A stretch of 64,000 nt of DNA from Leptotrichia massiliensis (GTDB taxonomy: Bacteria > Fusobacteriota > Fusobacteriia > Fusobacteriales > Leptotrichiaceae). Both the position numbers and the translations under genes were made by a program. Numbering within the stretch: the first letter of the stretch is position 1; every line of letters begins with the position of its first letter. This document shows positions 39,301 to 54,300 of this stretch, piece by piece. The notes below the pieces were generated by a model that was not told the origin of the DNA, did not search any database, and saw nothing but the letters and a program-made list of their open reading frames with translations. The DNA lies in the NCBI RefSeq assembly GCF_900104625.1, contig NZ_FNVZ01000005.1, positions 372,001 through 436,000 of the forward strand, written 5' to 3'.

Positions 39301-42300
39301 TTTAAATAAGGATACTTCAATGGAAACTTTTTTTAAATATATAAAAAAAATTTTTGAATTTTCTCAATTAGATAAACTGATTATTGATTTAACAAATGGA
39401 ATGTCTGAGTTTAAAACAACTTTAGCAATAGCTGCCTATATTGTGGGACAGCCTAGGACATTTCACATAGATATTTCTAAATTGCAGTTAGATATGAAAG
39501 AAAAAAGAAAAATTCTAGGAATAGAAATATTAAGGAAATGCTATAAAGAAATTATTCCTGGACGTAAAATTGATGAAATAGCCTATATGAACTTAACTGA
39601 AGTTGTAAGATATGAAGATCAAATTGAAAAATTAACAGGCATATATTCAAATTTTGAAATTGAAGAAGTTAGCAATCCGTCTTTTTTTAAAAATAATCTT
39701 TTAAATGCAATTAGATTAAAAATAAAAGGTGATCAAAAAGGTATTGATAAAGAAGAAACATATTATAACTCTATGTATCGAATCTCATCTACAGCAATGG
39801 CATCAAGTTTAGAAGATATAATTGATCGGTTTTTAATAAGCTATAAAATTAATGATTTAAAAAATTCGTTTACATTAGGGCAGAAGATTCACTTTTTAGA
39901 AAAAGCAATACATGGGAAATGCTCAAAAGAATTTGATTATAACTTTTTTGAGAAATTCAATGAATTTATGCTGTATTTACGAAATAGTACAACTCATAAA
40001 GCTTTAAATATATCTAATAGTGAAAAATTTAAGACTTCTTTATCATTACATATGTTATTTGTATTCGTTGAATATTATTCTAAAATTATTTATACTGAAC
40101 TTAAAAATATAAATAAAAATATAACTGAAAAAGAAAAAGATATAGTTACTTTGGATGAATTTAAGGATTCTAAGATAAGATATTATGGTTTAGATGGAGA
40201 TAATACTGGGAGTGCATTAGAAAGATTATTTGATAGAAATGTTAATGAAAATGAAATAAAAAAATTTAGTAATAGTATAAAAAAAGCAAAAGAAAATATT
40301 GTTTCATATATTAAAAAGAATAATGGAAAAGTTATTTTTGCTGAGGGTGATGATATTTTATTTAAAGGAGAATTTAAAGTAGAAGATTTACAAAAGATGC
40401 TTTCACTATATAGAGATGGTACTGGAATGACATGTTCAATAGGGTATGGAGACACTTTAAAAGAAACATTGTTTTCAATGAAAATTGCAAAATTAGAAAA
40501 AAATTCAATTAAAGGATATAGAATTAGAAAAGAATAGCATACTTATATGAAGTATAAAGACAGAGTTATGTTTGTGAGAAATGTTGATATGATATAAAAT
40601 GTTACAGAATAGCTAGATAGTTGTAGACAAATAGCTTGGAAAAAAAATTTAAAAGATATTGGAAAAATATTAGTATTGAAAAATTTTGTAGAAATTTGAA
40701 AAATAATGATTTTAATAAAAGTTAGATTTTAAATAATCGTTGTTGTAAAAGACAGCGGTTATTTTTTTCAAAAAGTTTAAAAAAATATAAAAATTTTTTT
40801 GATTATCTGAAATTATGGGGTACAATATTGTTAATAGGGAAATGTTTTTTAATAATGGAAATTAGAAATTGAGAGGAATGAATAAAGATGATACACACAA
40901 CAAAAGAGTTAGAAGAGATACAGAAAAATTTTATCGAAATGGAAGTAAAAAGTTTTGCAAGGGAAGTTATTGAATTTATTGATGAAAGTCCCAGTGCTTA
41001 TCATGTTGTGAAAAATTGTTCAGATATTTTAGAAGAAAATGGTTTTGAGAGGGTTATGCCTCGTGAAAAATGGGAACTAAAAAAAGGTGGAAAATATTTT
41101 TTGAAAAAATCCAGCTCTACTATAATTGCAATTACAATTGGTGAAAATTTTGATGTGAGAAAAGGGTTTAAGATTTTTGGAGCACATACCGATTCTCCTT
41201 GTTTTAGGATAAAACCTAATCCTGAAATGGTTACAGAAAATATGGTGAGATTAAATACAGAAGTTTATGGAGCACCTATTTTGAGTACATGGTTTGATAG
41301 ACCTCTTTCCATTGCTGGACGTGTTATTGTGAAAGGAGAAGATCCATTTTTTCCAAAAACTGTAAAAATTAAGATAGATGAACCGCTTTTAACAATACCA
41401 AATCTTGCAATTCATCAGAATAGAGAAGTAAATAATGGAGTAAAAATTGATAAACAGAATGATGTTTTGCCTGTAATTTCACTTATTAATCAAAATTTTG
41501 AGAAGGAAGGCTATCTTGAAAGAATTATTTTGGAAAAGACAGGGATAAAAAAAGAAAATATAATTGATTTTGATTTGTATTTATATGCAACAGAAAAAGG
41601 ATGTCTTTTAGGTCCAAATGAAGAATTTATGTCATCTCCAAAACTTGACAACCTTGCTTCTGTTTATACAGGTCTTCTTGGGCTTGTGGAAGAGAAGGCT
41701 AGTCAGGACCAGATTAACATTTTTGTAGCATTTGACAACGAAGAGATAGGAAGTGCTACAAAACAGGGAGCAGATTCCAATTATCTTTTGAATACGCTGG
41801 AAAGAATTGCTTTATCGTTAGGGCTTGACCGAAGTAATTTTTTGCAGATGCTTGAAAATTCGTTTATTTTGTCGGCTGATGCTGCACATGCGGCACACCC
41901 TGCACATTTGGAAAAAACGGATCCTACAAATCGTGGAAAAATAAATGAAGGAATTTCAATAAAAATTAGCGCAAAACAGAAATATACATCCGATGGATAT
42001 TCGATTGCTGTAATTAGACAGCTTATAAAAGGAACGGATATACGGATTCAGCCTTTTGTAAATGAATCAAATGAACTTGGAGGAAGTACAATCGGTCCGC
42101 TTTCTTCAACACATCTTGATATAGACGGAGTAGATTTGGGAGTTCCGATGTTTGCGATGCATTCGGTACGTGAATTATGTGGAATTTTTGATGTATTTTA
42201 TTTGAAGGAATTAGCAAAGGAATTTTTTTCAAAAGGATAAAAAATATTATTTTTAAAGAGATAGCAGTATATCGGCTATCTTTTTTTAATGGCAAGTTTG

Positions 42301-45300
42301 TTGTTTTTTTAGAGTATCTATGATAAAATGAAAAATAATACGAAATAGTAGAAAGGTAGTAAAATGAAAGTGTATTTGGAATTATTCTGGATTTTTTTTA
42401 AGATAGGTACATTTACTCTTGGTGGTGGATATGCTATGGTTCCGCTTATACAGAATGAAATTGTGAATAAGAAAAAGTGGATTGAGGAAGAGGAGTTTGT
42501 AAAACTTCTGGCACTTGCCCAGTCTTCACCAGGTGCATTGGCTGTGAATGTTTCAGTTTTTGTGGGATACAAGATGAAAAGAACTTTGGGGATTGTAACT
42601 ACAGTTCTGGGAGCAACATTGCCATCATTTATAATTATTCTTGTAATAGCTTCATTATTTAGCAATATACAGGATAACATATATGTTATAAAGGCTTTTA
42701 AGGCTATAAGACCAATGGTAGTCGCATTGATTGCTGCGAGTGTCTATACAATTGGAAAATCGGCTAAAATTAATAAAAAAACGTTATGGATTGTGATTTT
42801 GGTTGCAGTAATGGTCGCATTTCTTAAATTTCCACCTATTGTTATGATTATTTTAGGTGCTTTTTTAGGAAATGTCTGGATGAATTGGAGGGGAAAAAGA
42901 TGAGTTTGGCAATACTATTAGTGTTATTTTTTGTGTTTTTTAAAATAGGGCTGTTCAGTTTTGGTGGCGGATATGCAATTTTACCACTTATTCAGGCGGA
43001 TGTTGTAGATTTGCATAAATGGGTAAATGTACAGCAGTTTACGGACATTGTGGCAATTTCACAGGTAACACCAGGACCAATTTCATTAAATGCCGCAACT
43101 TATGTCGGTTATCTGATTGGAAACAAGACTGGATTTTGGGATGCATTTATAATGGGGACAGTCGCAACATTGGGATTAATTCTTCCCTCAGTTATTATAA
43201 TGACAATTTTTAGTAAATTTTATTTAAAATTTCAATACAATAAATATATGGACAATGCTTTTGCAGGATTAAAAATCGTTGTTGTCGGATTAATTCTGGC
43301 GGCAGCTATAATGCTGATTGATAAAAAGAACTTTATAGACTGGAAAAGTGTAGCAATATTCATTATTTCTGTGGCACTTGTGTTAAAATGGAAAATGAAT
43401 CCAATATTGCTTACAGTAATTGCGGCAATTGCAGGAATAATGATTTATTAGATATATTTGTTTTCTTAGAAAGTTTGAATGAACAAGTTGAGAAATTTTG
43501 GTATAAAATTTTCTAATAAATAAAAACTACGTAAATACTGTATAGTTATTGAGATATAGTATGAAAAAGTTATTTGAGAATAAGTTTTATAAAAAAATAG
43601 AAAAACTATTAATAGTCATAAATATTTATAAATAAAATTATAAAAATTTTTAAAATGATAGATTATATAATTAAATTTAATTAAAGGATATTTTAATAGC
43701 TGCTAAATAAATAGAAAATGAATTTAATTTCATAAATTTTATGACTTTTGCTATTTAAACAAAGAAATTGTAGAAAATAATTTATCATAGGATACGAGAA
43801 TATAAAAAGAAAAGAGGAAAAATTATGAAAAAAAAATATACTATCGCAGTATTAATATTAATTTTAATATTTAGCTGTGGTAAAAAAGATAAAAAATCAC
43901 AAAATTCTCAAAGTAAGCCAAATATTGAAAATAGACAGGATGATAAGCTCAAGGAATTGATAAAAAAAGCCGAAAAGGGAGATATATTGGCACAAACTGA
44001 ACTTGGAGAAATGTATCTTCACGGAAATGGAGTAAAAGCGGATTATAAAAAATCTATAGAATGGAGCAAAAAAGCATCTGAAAAAGGAAGCTACCGTGCA
44101 ATGACTAACATTGGAATTCTTTATTTGGATGGACTTGGTGTAGAAAAAGACTATAAAAAGGCTTTTGATTCATTTTCAAAGGCAACAGATGGGGGAGATA
44201 TGAAGGCACCAAGATACTTGGGAATAATGTCTGAGAAAGGGCTTGGAGTGAAAAAAAGCCTTGATGATGCCGCATTTTACTATGAAATTGGGGATAGCAG
44301 CGGAGACTTGACGTCACGATACAACTTAGGAAAAATTCATGAAAAGGCAGGAGATTACGCAAGAGCAGTAGAACTTTATAAAAAAACAGACAACAGGATG
44401 GATCATGTTACAGCTCCAATGTATGAAGCTCTAGGAGATTTATATGCCGCTGGAAAAGGTGTGGAAAAAAGTACAAAAGAAGCTAGGGAATGGTACGAAA
44501 AAGCTGTAAAATCAGGAAGTCAGGAAGCTAGTAAGAAATTAAATAACTTGAAATAAAATAAATTATCGTATAACCAGCTATATTTTAATAAAATCTAGTT
44601 ATTATCTCTAAAAATACAAGTTTTATTAATATTTGAATTGACTTTTTCTTAAAATTAGAGAAAATTTATAAATAATCTTATTTACTAAAATTGTTATTTA
44701 TGATAAAATGAATATAAGAAATTAATATTGAAGAAATTTATATATTTTTATATTTAATTTAATTTTTTTAAGTTTTATAATCTTAGTTTAAATATAAAAA
44801 TACAGGAATATTGAGTAAAGAATATATTTACAATTATAAATTCAGTAAATTCTATATAAAAATGGGAAATAATGTAATAAGAAAGGAGATGCTACTTTTA
44901 AAGCATGCTTTTAATTAAAAGAATATTACAGATATTTTAATATAAAGTAAATACAGTAGCAGGAGGAAATAATGTTAGAAACATTAATTTTTAGAGAAAT
45001 AAGATACAATGAAAATAACGAGCGGCTTCTTAAAGAAAATTTGGAAAAAATAAAAGAGAATCCTGATGATGTGGAAGTATTAAAAACATTAGCTTCCATC
45101 TATCACGCACTAAAAGAAAATGATAAAGCAATTGATATTTATGAAAAATTGGTAAAATTAAAGCCTGAAGAAATAGAAACAAGAGCATTTTTAGGTTATT
45201 TGTACTATGAAAATGAAGAACTTGACAAAGCTGAAGAAAACTTTAATAAGGCACTTGATGTAAGCACAGAAGACGAACCGTTTATATTGTTCCTTTTGGG

Positions 45301-48300
45301 AAATATTTATTCAAGAAAAGGTAAAATCTCAGAAGCAGTTGACTGTTATGAACTTGCTATATTCTTTGATTTTGATATGTATATTGCACATATTGATTTT
45401 GCTAGAAAATATGAACATATGGGACGGCACCAAAAGGCGCTTGAAGAATACAGGGCGGCCTTTAGAATTGATTCAAGGGATGAAGGGCTTATTGAAAAAA
45501 TAAACTACATCGAAAATAAATGTAAAAATTCAGAAGATGAAGATAAAAAAGTAAATTTTTCAGGAGTAAATTTAGGAATTGTTTAAAATTAAACTGAATA
45601 TTTTTAAATAAAATATAGTTTTAGAAAGTTGTCGTATGATAACTTTCTATTATTTTTTAAATGATGTTAAAGGAGAGAAAAAGTGGTAAATTTAGTATGT
45701 GAGGCTATTCTTCCAGATTGTCCGATGAAGGATGTGGAAGAAATTGAAAAAAGTATAATGACAACCTATAAAAAGAGCATATGGGCAAAATTTTTGAAAG
45801 CAATTAATGATTTTGATATGATACAGGATGGGGATAAAATAGCCATTGGAGTTTCTGGCGGAAAGGATAGTTTGCTTTTAGTAAAACTGTTTCAGGAATT
45901 GAAGAAAGATAAACGGAAAAATTTTGAATTTAAGGCAGTTAGCTTAAATCCTGGTTTCAGAAATTCTGATTTGGATAATTTTAAAAATAATTTGGATAAG
46001 TTAAATATTGACTGTGAGATTATTAATACGAATATTTGGGAAATTGCAAATGAAAAGGCAAAGGACTATCCGTGCTTTTTATGTGCTAAAATGCGACGTG
46101 GAATTTTGTACACGCAAGTCGAAGAACTTGGATTTAATAAATTGACGCTTGGGCATCATTTTGATGATGTTATTGAAACTACTTTGATAAATATGTTTTA
46201 TGCTGGTACAATGAAAACAATGACCCCAAAAGTTCCTTCAACTTCTGGGAAGCTGGAATTAATTCGTCCGCTAATTTACGTAAAAGAAGCCGATATAATT
46301 GATTATACGAAAACAAATGGGATACGTGCGATGAATTGCGGATGTACAATCGAAGCTGGAAAGACTTCGAGCAAACGTAAAGAAGTAAAAGACTTGCTTG
46401 CTGCACTTGAGGAAAAAAATCCTGGAATTAAGCAAAGTGTGTTTAATTCGATGAAAAATATAAATTTAGATTATGTGTTTGGATATACAGGCGGTAAGGA
46501 AGTTGAATAAAAATAGGAGCAGTTATTCACTGCTCTTTTTATATATGAGTTTTTTTAGGAAAAGTTAAAAATTTGATTGTATATATGGAAATAATGGAGT
46601 ATAATTTAAAAAGAAATTGTAAAATAAATAAAAATTTAGGAGTGAATTTTATGAAAAAAAATTTCAATCAAAAGTGGTGGCATAAATCAGTAGTTTATCA
46701 AATTTATCCAAAAAGTTTTAATGATACGACTGGAAACAGAGAAGGGGATATAAGGGGAATTATCGAGAAACTTGATTATCTGAAGGAACTTGGAGTGGAA
46801 GTAATCTGGATTACTCCAATGTATAAATCTCCACAGAATGATAATGGATATGATATAAGTGATTATTATGACATTGATCCTAATTACGGGACAATGGCAG
46901 ATTTTGAGGAAATGCTGACAGAAGCACATAAAAGAGATTTAAAAATAGTTATGGATATTGTTGTAAATCACTCTTCTACTGAAAATGAATGGTTTAAAAA
47001 GTCTGAAGCAGGGGACTCTGAATATAAGGATTTTTACATATGGAAAGATGCAGTTGACGGAAAAGAGCCTACAAACTGGCAATCAAAATTTGGAGGAAAT
47101 GCCTGGCAATATTCAAAAAAGAGAGGGCAATATTATTTACATCTGTTTGATGTTACGCAAGCTGATTTAAACTGGGAAAATGAAAATGTAAGAAAAAAAG
47201 TGTATGAAATGATAAAATTTTGGCTGAATAAAGGTGTAGATGGATTTAGACTGGATGTTATAAACCTTATATCAAAGGATCAGAGATTTCCGAATGATGA
47301 TGGAAGTGATACAAGATTCGTACCTGATGGAAGAAGATTTTATACAGATGGGCCTAGAATTCATGAATTTTTGAAGGAGATGAATAGAGAGGCATTTGGT
47401 GGAGGAGAACTTATTACGGTTGGAGAAATGTCTTCTACAAGCCTTGATAACTGTATCAGATATTCAAATCCTGATGAAAAGGAATTATCAATGACATTTT
47501 CATTTCATCATTTGAAAGTAGATTATCCAAATGGAGAAAAATGGGCAAAAGCACCATTTGATTTTGTGGAGTTAAAAAGGATATTCTCTAAATGGCAAAT
47601 TGGAATGTATGAAGGAAATGGCTGGAATGCGACTTTCTGGAATAACCACGATCAGCCAAGGGCATTGTCAAGATTTGGAAATGATAAGGAATATCATAGG
47701 GAGTCGGCTAAAATGCTTGCCACAGTTCTTCATGGACTGCAAGGGACGCCTTATATTTATCAGGGAGAAGAATTTGGAATGACAAATCCATATTTTGATG
47801 ATATTAGTAAATATCGTGATGTTGAATCAACCAATAATTACAAAATTTTACTCAATAAAGGATGTTCTGAAGAAGAAGCTATTGAAATTTTAATGCAGAA
47901 ATCAAGAGATAATTCCAGAACGCCTGTTCAATGGAATGATTCTGACAATGCAGGATTTACAACCGGAACTCCGTGGATCGGAGTACCTGAAAATTATAGG
48001 ACAGTTAATGCTGAAGTGGCTTTAAAAGATAAAAATTCAGTATTCTATCATTACAAAAAATTAATTGATTTAAGAAGAAATGAAGAATTAATGATAACAG
48101 GAAGATATGAAGACATTGATTTGGAAAATAAAAGTGTTTATGCCTACAAACGTGTTGGAGAAAATGGAGAATTAGTTGTAATCAGTAATTTCTATGAACC
48201 TGAAGTAGAATTTGAACTGAAAGGAAACGGAGTTACAGGACTGGAAAATGCTCAAGTTCTATTGTCAAACTACGAAGCAGAACCTGAAATTAAAGACGGG

Positions 48301-51300
48301 AAAATTATTCTAAAACCTTATGAATCAATTATCTTTAAAAAATAATAAAAATCAAAAGCAATAAAAAAAAATAAAATTTACCGTTGAATAGGGTTATCGT
48401 TTTTTAAACTTATTTGGCGGTATTTTAAATAAAAAATAAAGAAGGAAATCAAAATGAAGACAGAAATTATATGCGTTGGAACAGAATTATTAGTTGGAGA
48501 TATAGTGAATACAAATGCACAGTATATTTCAGCAAAACTTACAAATATTGGGATTGATTTGTATTATCAAACTACGGTTGGGGATAATTACGGACGACTT
48601 ATGGAGTGTCTGGAAAATGCTTTTAAAAGGGTTGATTTGGTAATTACTACTGGGGGACTTGGGCCTACGGTTGATGATATTACGAAAGAAGTGGTGGCTG
48701 ATTATTTTGGGGAAGAGCTGGAAGTGATAGAGCGATATTATGACTTGATTGTAAAAAAATATAATGAGAGGGGCTTTGGAGAAGTGGCTTCTGGCGGGAG
48801 AAAAGAGGCTTCGATTTTAAAGAACTCAGAATTGCTTGATAATGAAGTTGGGCTTGCACCAGGATTTTTTTATGAAAAAGATAATAAAAAAATAATAGTA
48901 TTACCAGGACCTCCAAGAGAAATGACTTGGATGGTAGATAATCAAGTTTTGCCACTTTTAAAGAAATATTCAAATGATATTCTTTTAATGAAAACCCTTG
49001 AAATAAAAGGAGTTCCGGAAGGAAAAATTGACGATAGGCTAAAAGATTATTTTGAAATGTCAAATCCGACTGTTGCACCTTATGCAAAGGAAGGCTGTGT
49101 TCATGTAAGAATTGCAATGAAAGGCGATAGAGGGAGTACTGATTACTTGATTGCTGAAATTGACAAGATTGTGAATGAAATTATCAAGATTTATCCGCAG
49201 GCGGAGGAAATAAAGGAAGAATAAAATAAAAATATACCCAGATTTTAGATTGAAAAAATTCGAGACTGGGTATGTTTTTTATATTAAATTAAATTTATAT
49301 AGTGAATTGAAATTTTAATTAAATTAATTCAAATTCTGATTGTGCCTTTTCCATTTCAGTATACATTTTGTAATATCGCCTTTTATTTTCCATAAGCTGC
49401 TCATGATTTCCAATTTCTTCGATTATTCCGTTGGACATAACTATAATTTTGTCATAATCCTTTATTGTGTTGAGTTTATGAGCGATTGTAATTACAGTCT
49501 TGTGTTTTGTAAGAATACTTAGTGATTTTCTTATTTCGTGTTCGTTGTCGACATCAAGTGAGGCTGTGGCTTCATCGACTAGGATAATTGGGGTATCTTT
49601 TAATAAAGCTCTTGCGATTGAAATTCTCTGTTTTTCTCCACCAGATAAAGTAGAGCCCCCTTCTCCAATTATAGTGTCGTATCCATTTTCGCTTTCCATT
49701 ATAAAATCGTGGCAATTGGCATTTTTAGCCGCATTTATTACTTCTTCCCTTGTAGCCTTTGGTTTTCCAAGCCTTATATTATTTTCAAAAGTGTCATTTA
49801 CCAAGTAGACATCTTGAAAAATCATGCTTATATTTGTAAGCAGCTCTTCAGGATATATTTTTTGGATATTTATTCCACCAATGGTAATTTCGCCAGACTG
49901 GCAGTCCCAGAATCTTGCAATAAGACTAGTAACAGTTGTTTTTCCAGAGCCTGACGAGCCAACTAGGGCAGTTTTTGTACCCTGTTTTGCTTCAAAAGTA
50001 ATGTTTTTTAGAACAGGAGTGTCTTTTTCATAAGAAAAATTTACATTCTGGAATTTTATATCATAATTTGGTAAAGTAACTTTTTCAAGTTCATAGGAAA
50101 TTTCCTTTTCATTATGCACATTTATCAGTTTATCTGTGGCAAGTTTCAAGTATTGGATAAAAGTATATTGTGTAGAAAAGGCTTTTAGCACATTTGAAAG
50201 TGAAAGTCCAATAATTATGTATGAAAAAAATTCTACTTTATTAATGGAAGAAGCCATAAAAAGTTGTGTAGACACAAGCAGAAGTAAGGCAAAGGAAATA
50301 TCCGTAATAAGTTGAAAAATCATAACATAAGGGGCAAGAGCAATTTCAGTATTTATACTTTCCCTTTTCAAATCATTAAAGCTGCCCTTTAACCTCTTAA
50401 ATCGTTCCCCAGTCAGATTATATGCTTTAAAAAGTTCCATTCCAGCAATATATTCCACCATCCGTGAAACAACATTATCCATAGTATGCTTCTTTTTCAA
50501 AGCTATTTTTGCACCTTTTTTCGTTCCCAGAATGACAAATACTAATCCAGCCAGCGAAATTATTAGTTGCAGTATGGCAAGCACGGGAGAAATTGCAAAT
50601 ATAATTAACAGAAGATAAATTGTTAGTATAGATAACTTTATAATTTCTGATGTGCTGTGAGTTATAACCTGCTCAAAATCTTGTAAATCATTTGTCATAA
50701 TATTAATAATATTCCCAATGTTGTGACTGTTAAAGTATCCTAGATTCAAATTTCTCAAATGATCACCCATACTGATTCTCAAATCCTGAATAATTTTAGC
50801 CCCCTCACTTTGAATCCCGGTATATCCGATACGATTTAATACAAATCTGCAAATAATTGCAAAAATCATAATAAAAGTATAGATTATGAATTTTTTCAAC
50901 GTAAAATTATTATTCATCAAATCAATAATTGTAAAATAAAACATTGCATAGTTCATCATATAAAATAAGGCATCTATTGTTAGAAAAAATATTGGATTTT
51001 TAAGATTTTTATATTTATTTCCAGCAAGAGTTTTTATATTTCTAATATCGTTAATCATTATCTGCACCCCCTAAATTTCCTTGTTTTCCATCAAATCATT
51101 ATCGCTATATAAATTCCATAAATGCCAGTATTCTGACTTGTTTTGCAGAAGCTCCTTGTGAGTACCTTGCTCGATAATACGTTCTTTATTCATTACAACG
51201 ATATTATCGGCATTTTTTATTGTGTAAAGCCTGTGAGCAATGATAATGGCAGTTTTCCCTTTTAGTAAAGTACGTAAAGCCTCCTGAATTTTGGCTTCAT

Positions 51301-54300
51301 TTTCAATGTCGGAGTAAGAAGTAACTTCGTCGAGCACAATAATTGGGGCATTTTTTAAAATGGCACGAGCTATCGAAATTCTCTGTTTTTCTCCTCCACT
51401 TAATTTAATCCCATCTTCTCCAATCACAGTTTCATATTTTTGAGGTAAGGATATTATAAAATCGTGAATTTGTGCCTTTTTTGCAGCATTTTCCACTTCT
51501 TCCAGCGAATAATCCTTTCCCATTCTTATATTCTCAAAAATAGTATCGTGAAGCATAAATGTATCCTGAAAAACAAACGAAACATTGTCAGCCAATCCTG
51601 TGTAAGCAAAATCCTTAATATCAGTTCCATCAATCGTTATTTTCCCGCTATTTATATCCCAGAATCTTCCAAGCAGAAGTCCTATCGTTGTTTTTCCTGA
51701 ACCAGAAGGCCCTACAAGTGCAGTTGAAGTTCCAGCCTTTATTTCCAAAGAAAAATCATTTATAACATTTTTATTTTTATATGCAAAATTTACATTTTCA
51801 TATTTTATAAAACCTGAAAAATTAGAAGGAAAATTTACACTTCCAGATTTTTGCTCCTGTTCCCTATTAATTTCCATAATCTTCCCTAGCCCTTTAGTTA
51901 ATGCTGAAAGATGGTGTGCCAAGTCAAATAATGCCTTTAATGAGCTTAAAAAAATTGTACTCATCAAAATAAATAAAATATACACAGATACTGAAATTTG
52001 ATTATGAAACAGCATAAGTCCACCAACTGGAATAATGAAAAGCAGGCCCGAATCAGTTAGACAGAGAAAAATCGAGTAAAACGGCACACTTAGTTCTGTA
52101 AGCTCAATCCAGTAATCTGCATATTCCTGAGTAATATCCCGATAATCCTTGAATGATTTAGCAGTAAGATTAAATGCTTTCATAACGTTCATTGCATTTA
52201 TGTATTCCATAATAGTAGCGTTTAAGTTTGCAAGAAGAGTGTAATAATGTTCAACACTACTTCCATAACTTTGAAACATTTTTCCCTGTGCCATTATGCT
52301 CAAAATAATTGGAATAAATAAAACAAGTGTCAATTTCCAGTTAAAGTAAATCATAATCCCTAAAAATATTATCGGAGTTACAAGTGCCGATGATAAATCT
52401 GGAATCTGATGTGCAATAAAGAGTTCCAATTTTTCAATATCCTCATTAATAATCTTTTTCAGTTTTCCAGTCATATTTTTCTTAAAAAACCCCATATTCA
52501 GCTTTGACAAATGCTCAATCAAATCAATTCGAATTTTGTACAAAATCGAAAAAGCTGCAATATGTGAAAAAACACCTGATAAAATTTGCATAATTATTTT
52601 TACAATTATAAAAAATATCGCAATAAATACACAGAACTTTATTTTCAAATAATCAATATTTGTTTTAAAAAGTTCAAGAACAATCTGATACACAAGAAGA
52701 TAAGGCACAGCAGACAATGTTGTACCAATTATACTGAATATTGCTGAAAAAATCAGCTTCATCTTATGTTTACCAGATAAACTTAATAAATATTTCAATT
52801 CTTTCATAATAATCTCTCCATTCACTTGTCAAAGAAAATACGTTATTAAACAAAAAAATAATAGATTATTGAATCAATTTATTTTTCATAAATATAAATT
52901 CCAAGTCGATTATTAGCAATATAGAACAGAGGAACAAATAATTTTTTCCAGCCAGGAAGATGATGTTTCATTTCATCTGTGAAATTAATAAGTCCAGTTT
53001 GCTTTAATTTTGGATTCAATTTTACAATTTCACTTCCATCTTTTACTCCCCATTTGAAATCTGCGTTCATATTTTTTATGGTATCATGTTTTTGGTTCAT
53101 TTTAACTGTTCCTTTATAAAGCAAGTCAAACTGAGCTTCAAAAGAATCAAAATTATCAGTTAGTATCTCCAAAAACTGTTTAATCTTCTGTTCTTCAAAA
53201 TACATTAATACACCTTCGGAAATAATAAGTAATTTCTTCCCTTCCAGCTTAATATCTTTTGTCCATGTTGAATCAAATGCAGATTTTGCAATATCTGTAA
53301 CTCGTTCATTAGGTTCAAAAAATAATTTTCGTTTTTCAATAACTTCTGGCAAGTCAAGATTGTACCATCTTATTTTTCCATTATCTATTCGTAAAAATCT
53401 TGTATCTAGTCCACATCCAATCGACACAATTACACAATCTGGATATTTTTTCATAAATTTTTTCACTTCATTATCCATCATTTTTGCACGTGAAAGCACA
53501 CCATAATACGAAGCCCATGCATGTTTAAATTTTGAAAAATCATAGTTTATCTGTGAAATTATTTCTTCAGATTTTTTATCATTCAAGATAGGTTTTTCGC
53601 TTTTAGCATCAGTTGCCCGCATATACAAAGTAATAAGCATAGTTTCAGAGACATTGTCAAGTTTTATTCCCATAACACGCCCCTCCTTATTATAAAATTT
53701 TGATTATCAAACTATCTAATAGAATTATACCCGCATTTATTCAAAATGCAAGTTTTATTTAAAAAATAAAAATAGTTATTAAACTGTTAAAATCATATAA
53801 ATTTGGTATTTGAGACCAATAATTATAATCGTAAGCCTATTTATATAAAGGAAAATTGATTGAAAAATAGCCTGAATTATGGTAAAATTAGTTATATTTT
53901 TATTGAGGGAAATTGATAAATTTGGAGATTTATAAATGGTTAAAAGTAAAGACAGATTCTTTAATTTTGATATTTTAAAATGTATTGCGATTAGTATGGT
54001 TTTATTTATTCATATTGTTGCAAGCGAGCTATATAATTATGGTAAAATATCTGGAAACAGATGGATGATGGCAAATATTACAGATTCATTTAGCAGAATG
54101 TGTGTGCCGATATTTGTTATGGTTAGTGGTTTTTTTCTGTTGAGAAAAGATGAGGATGTGAAAATATTTTTTAAAAAAAGATTTGCAAAAATTCTTCCTA
54201 AGTTTTTTGTATATTCTGTTATTTTTTTTATATTTACAATAATTTTTAAAGATGTTAAAGATAATGAATTATTTTCAGTTTTTTTTAGAAAATCAACTTA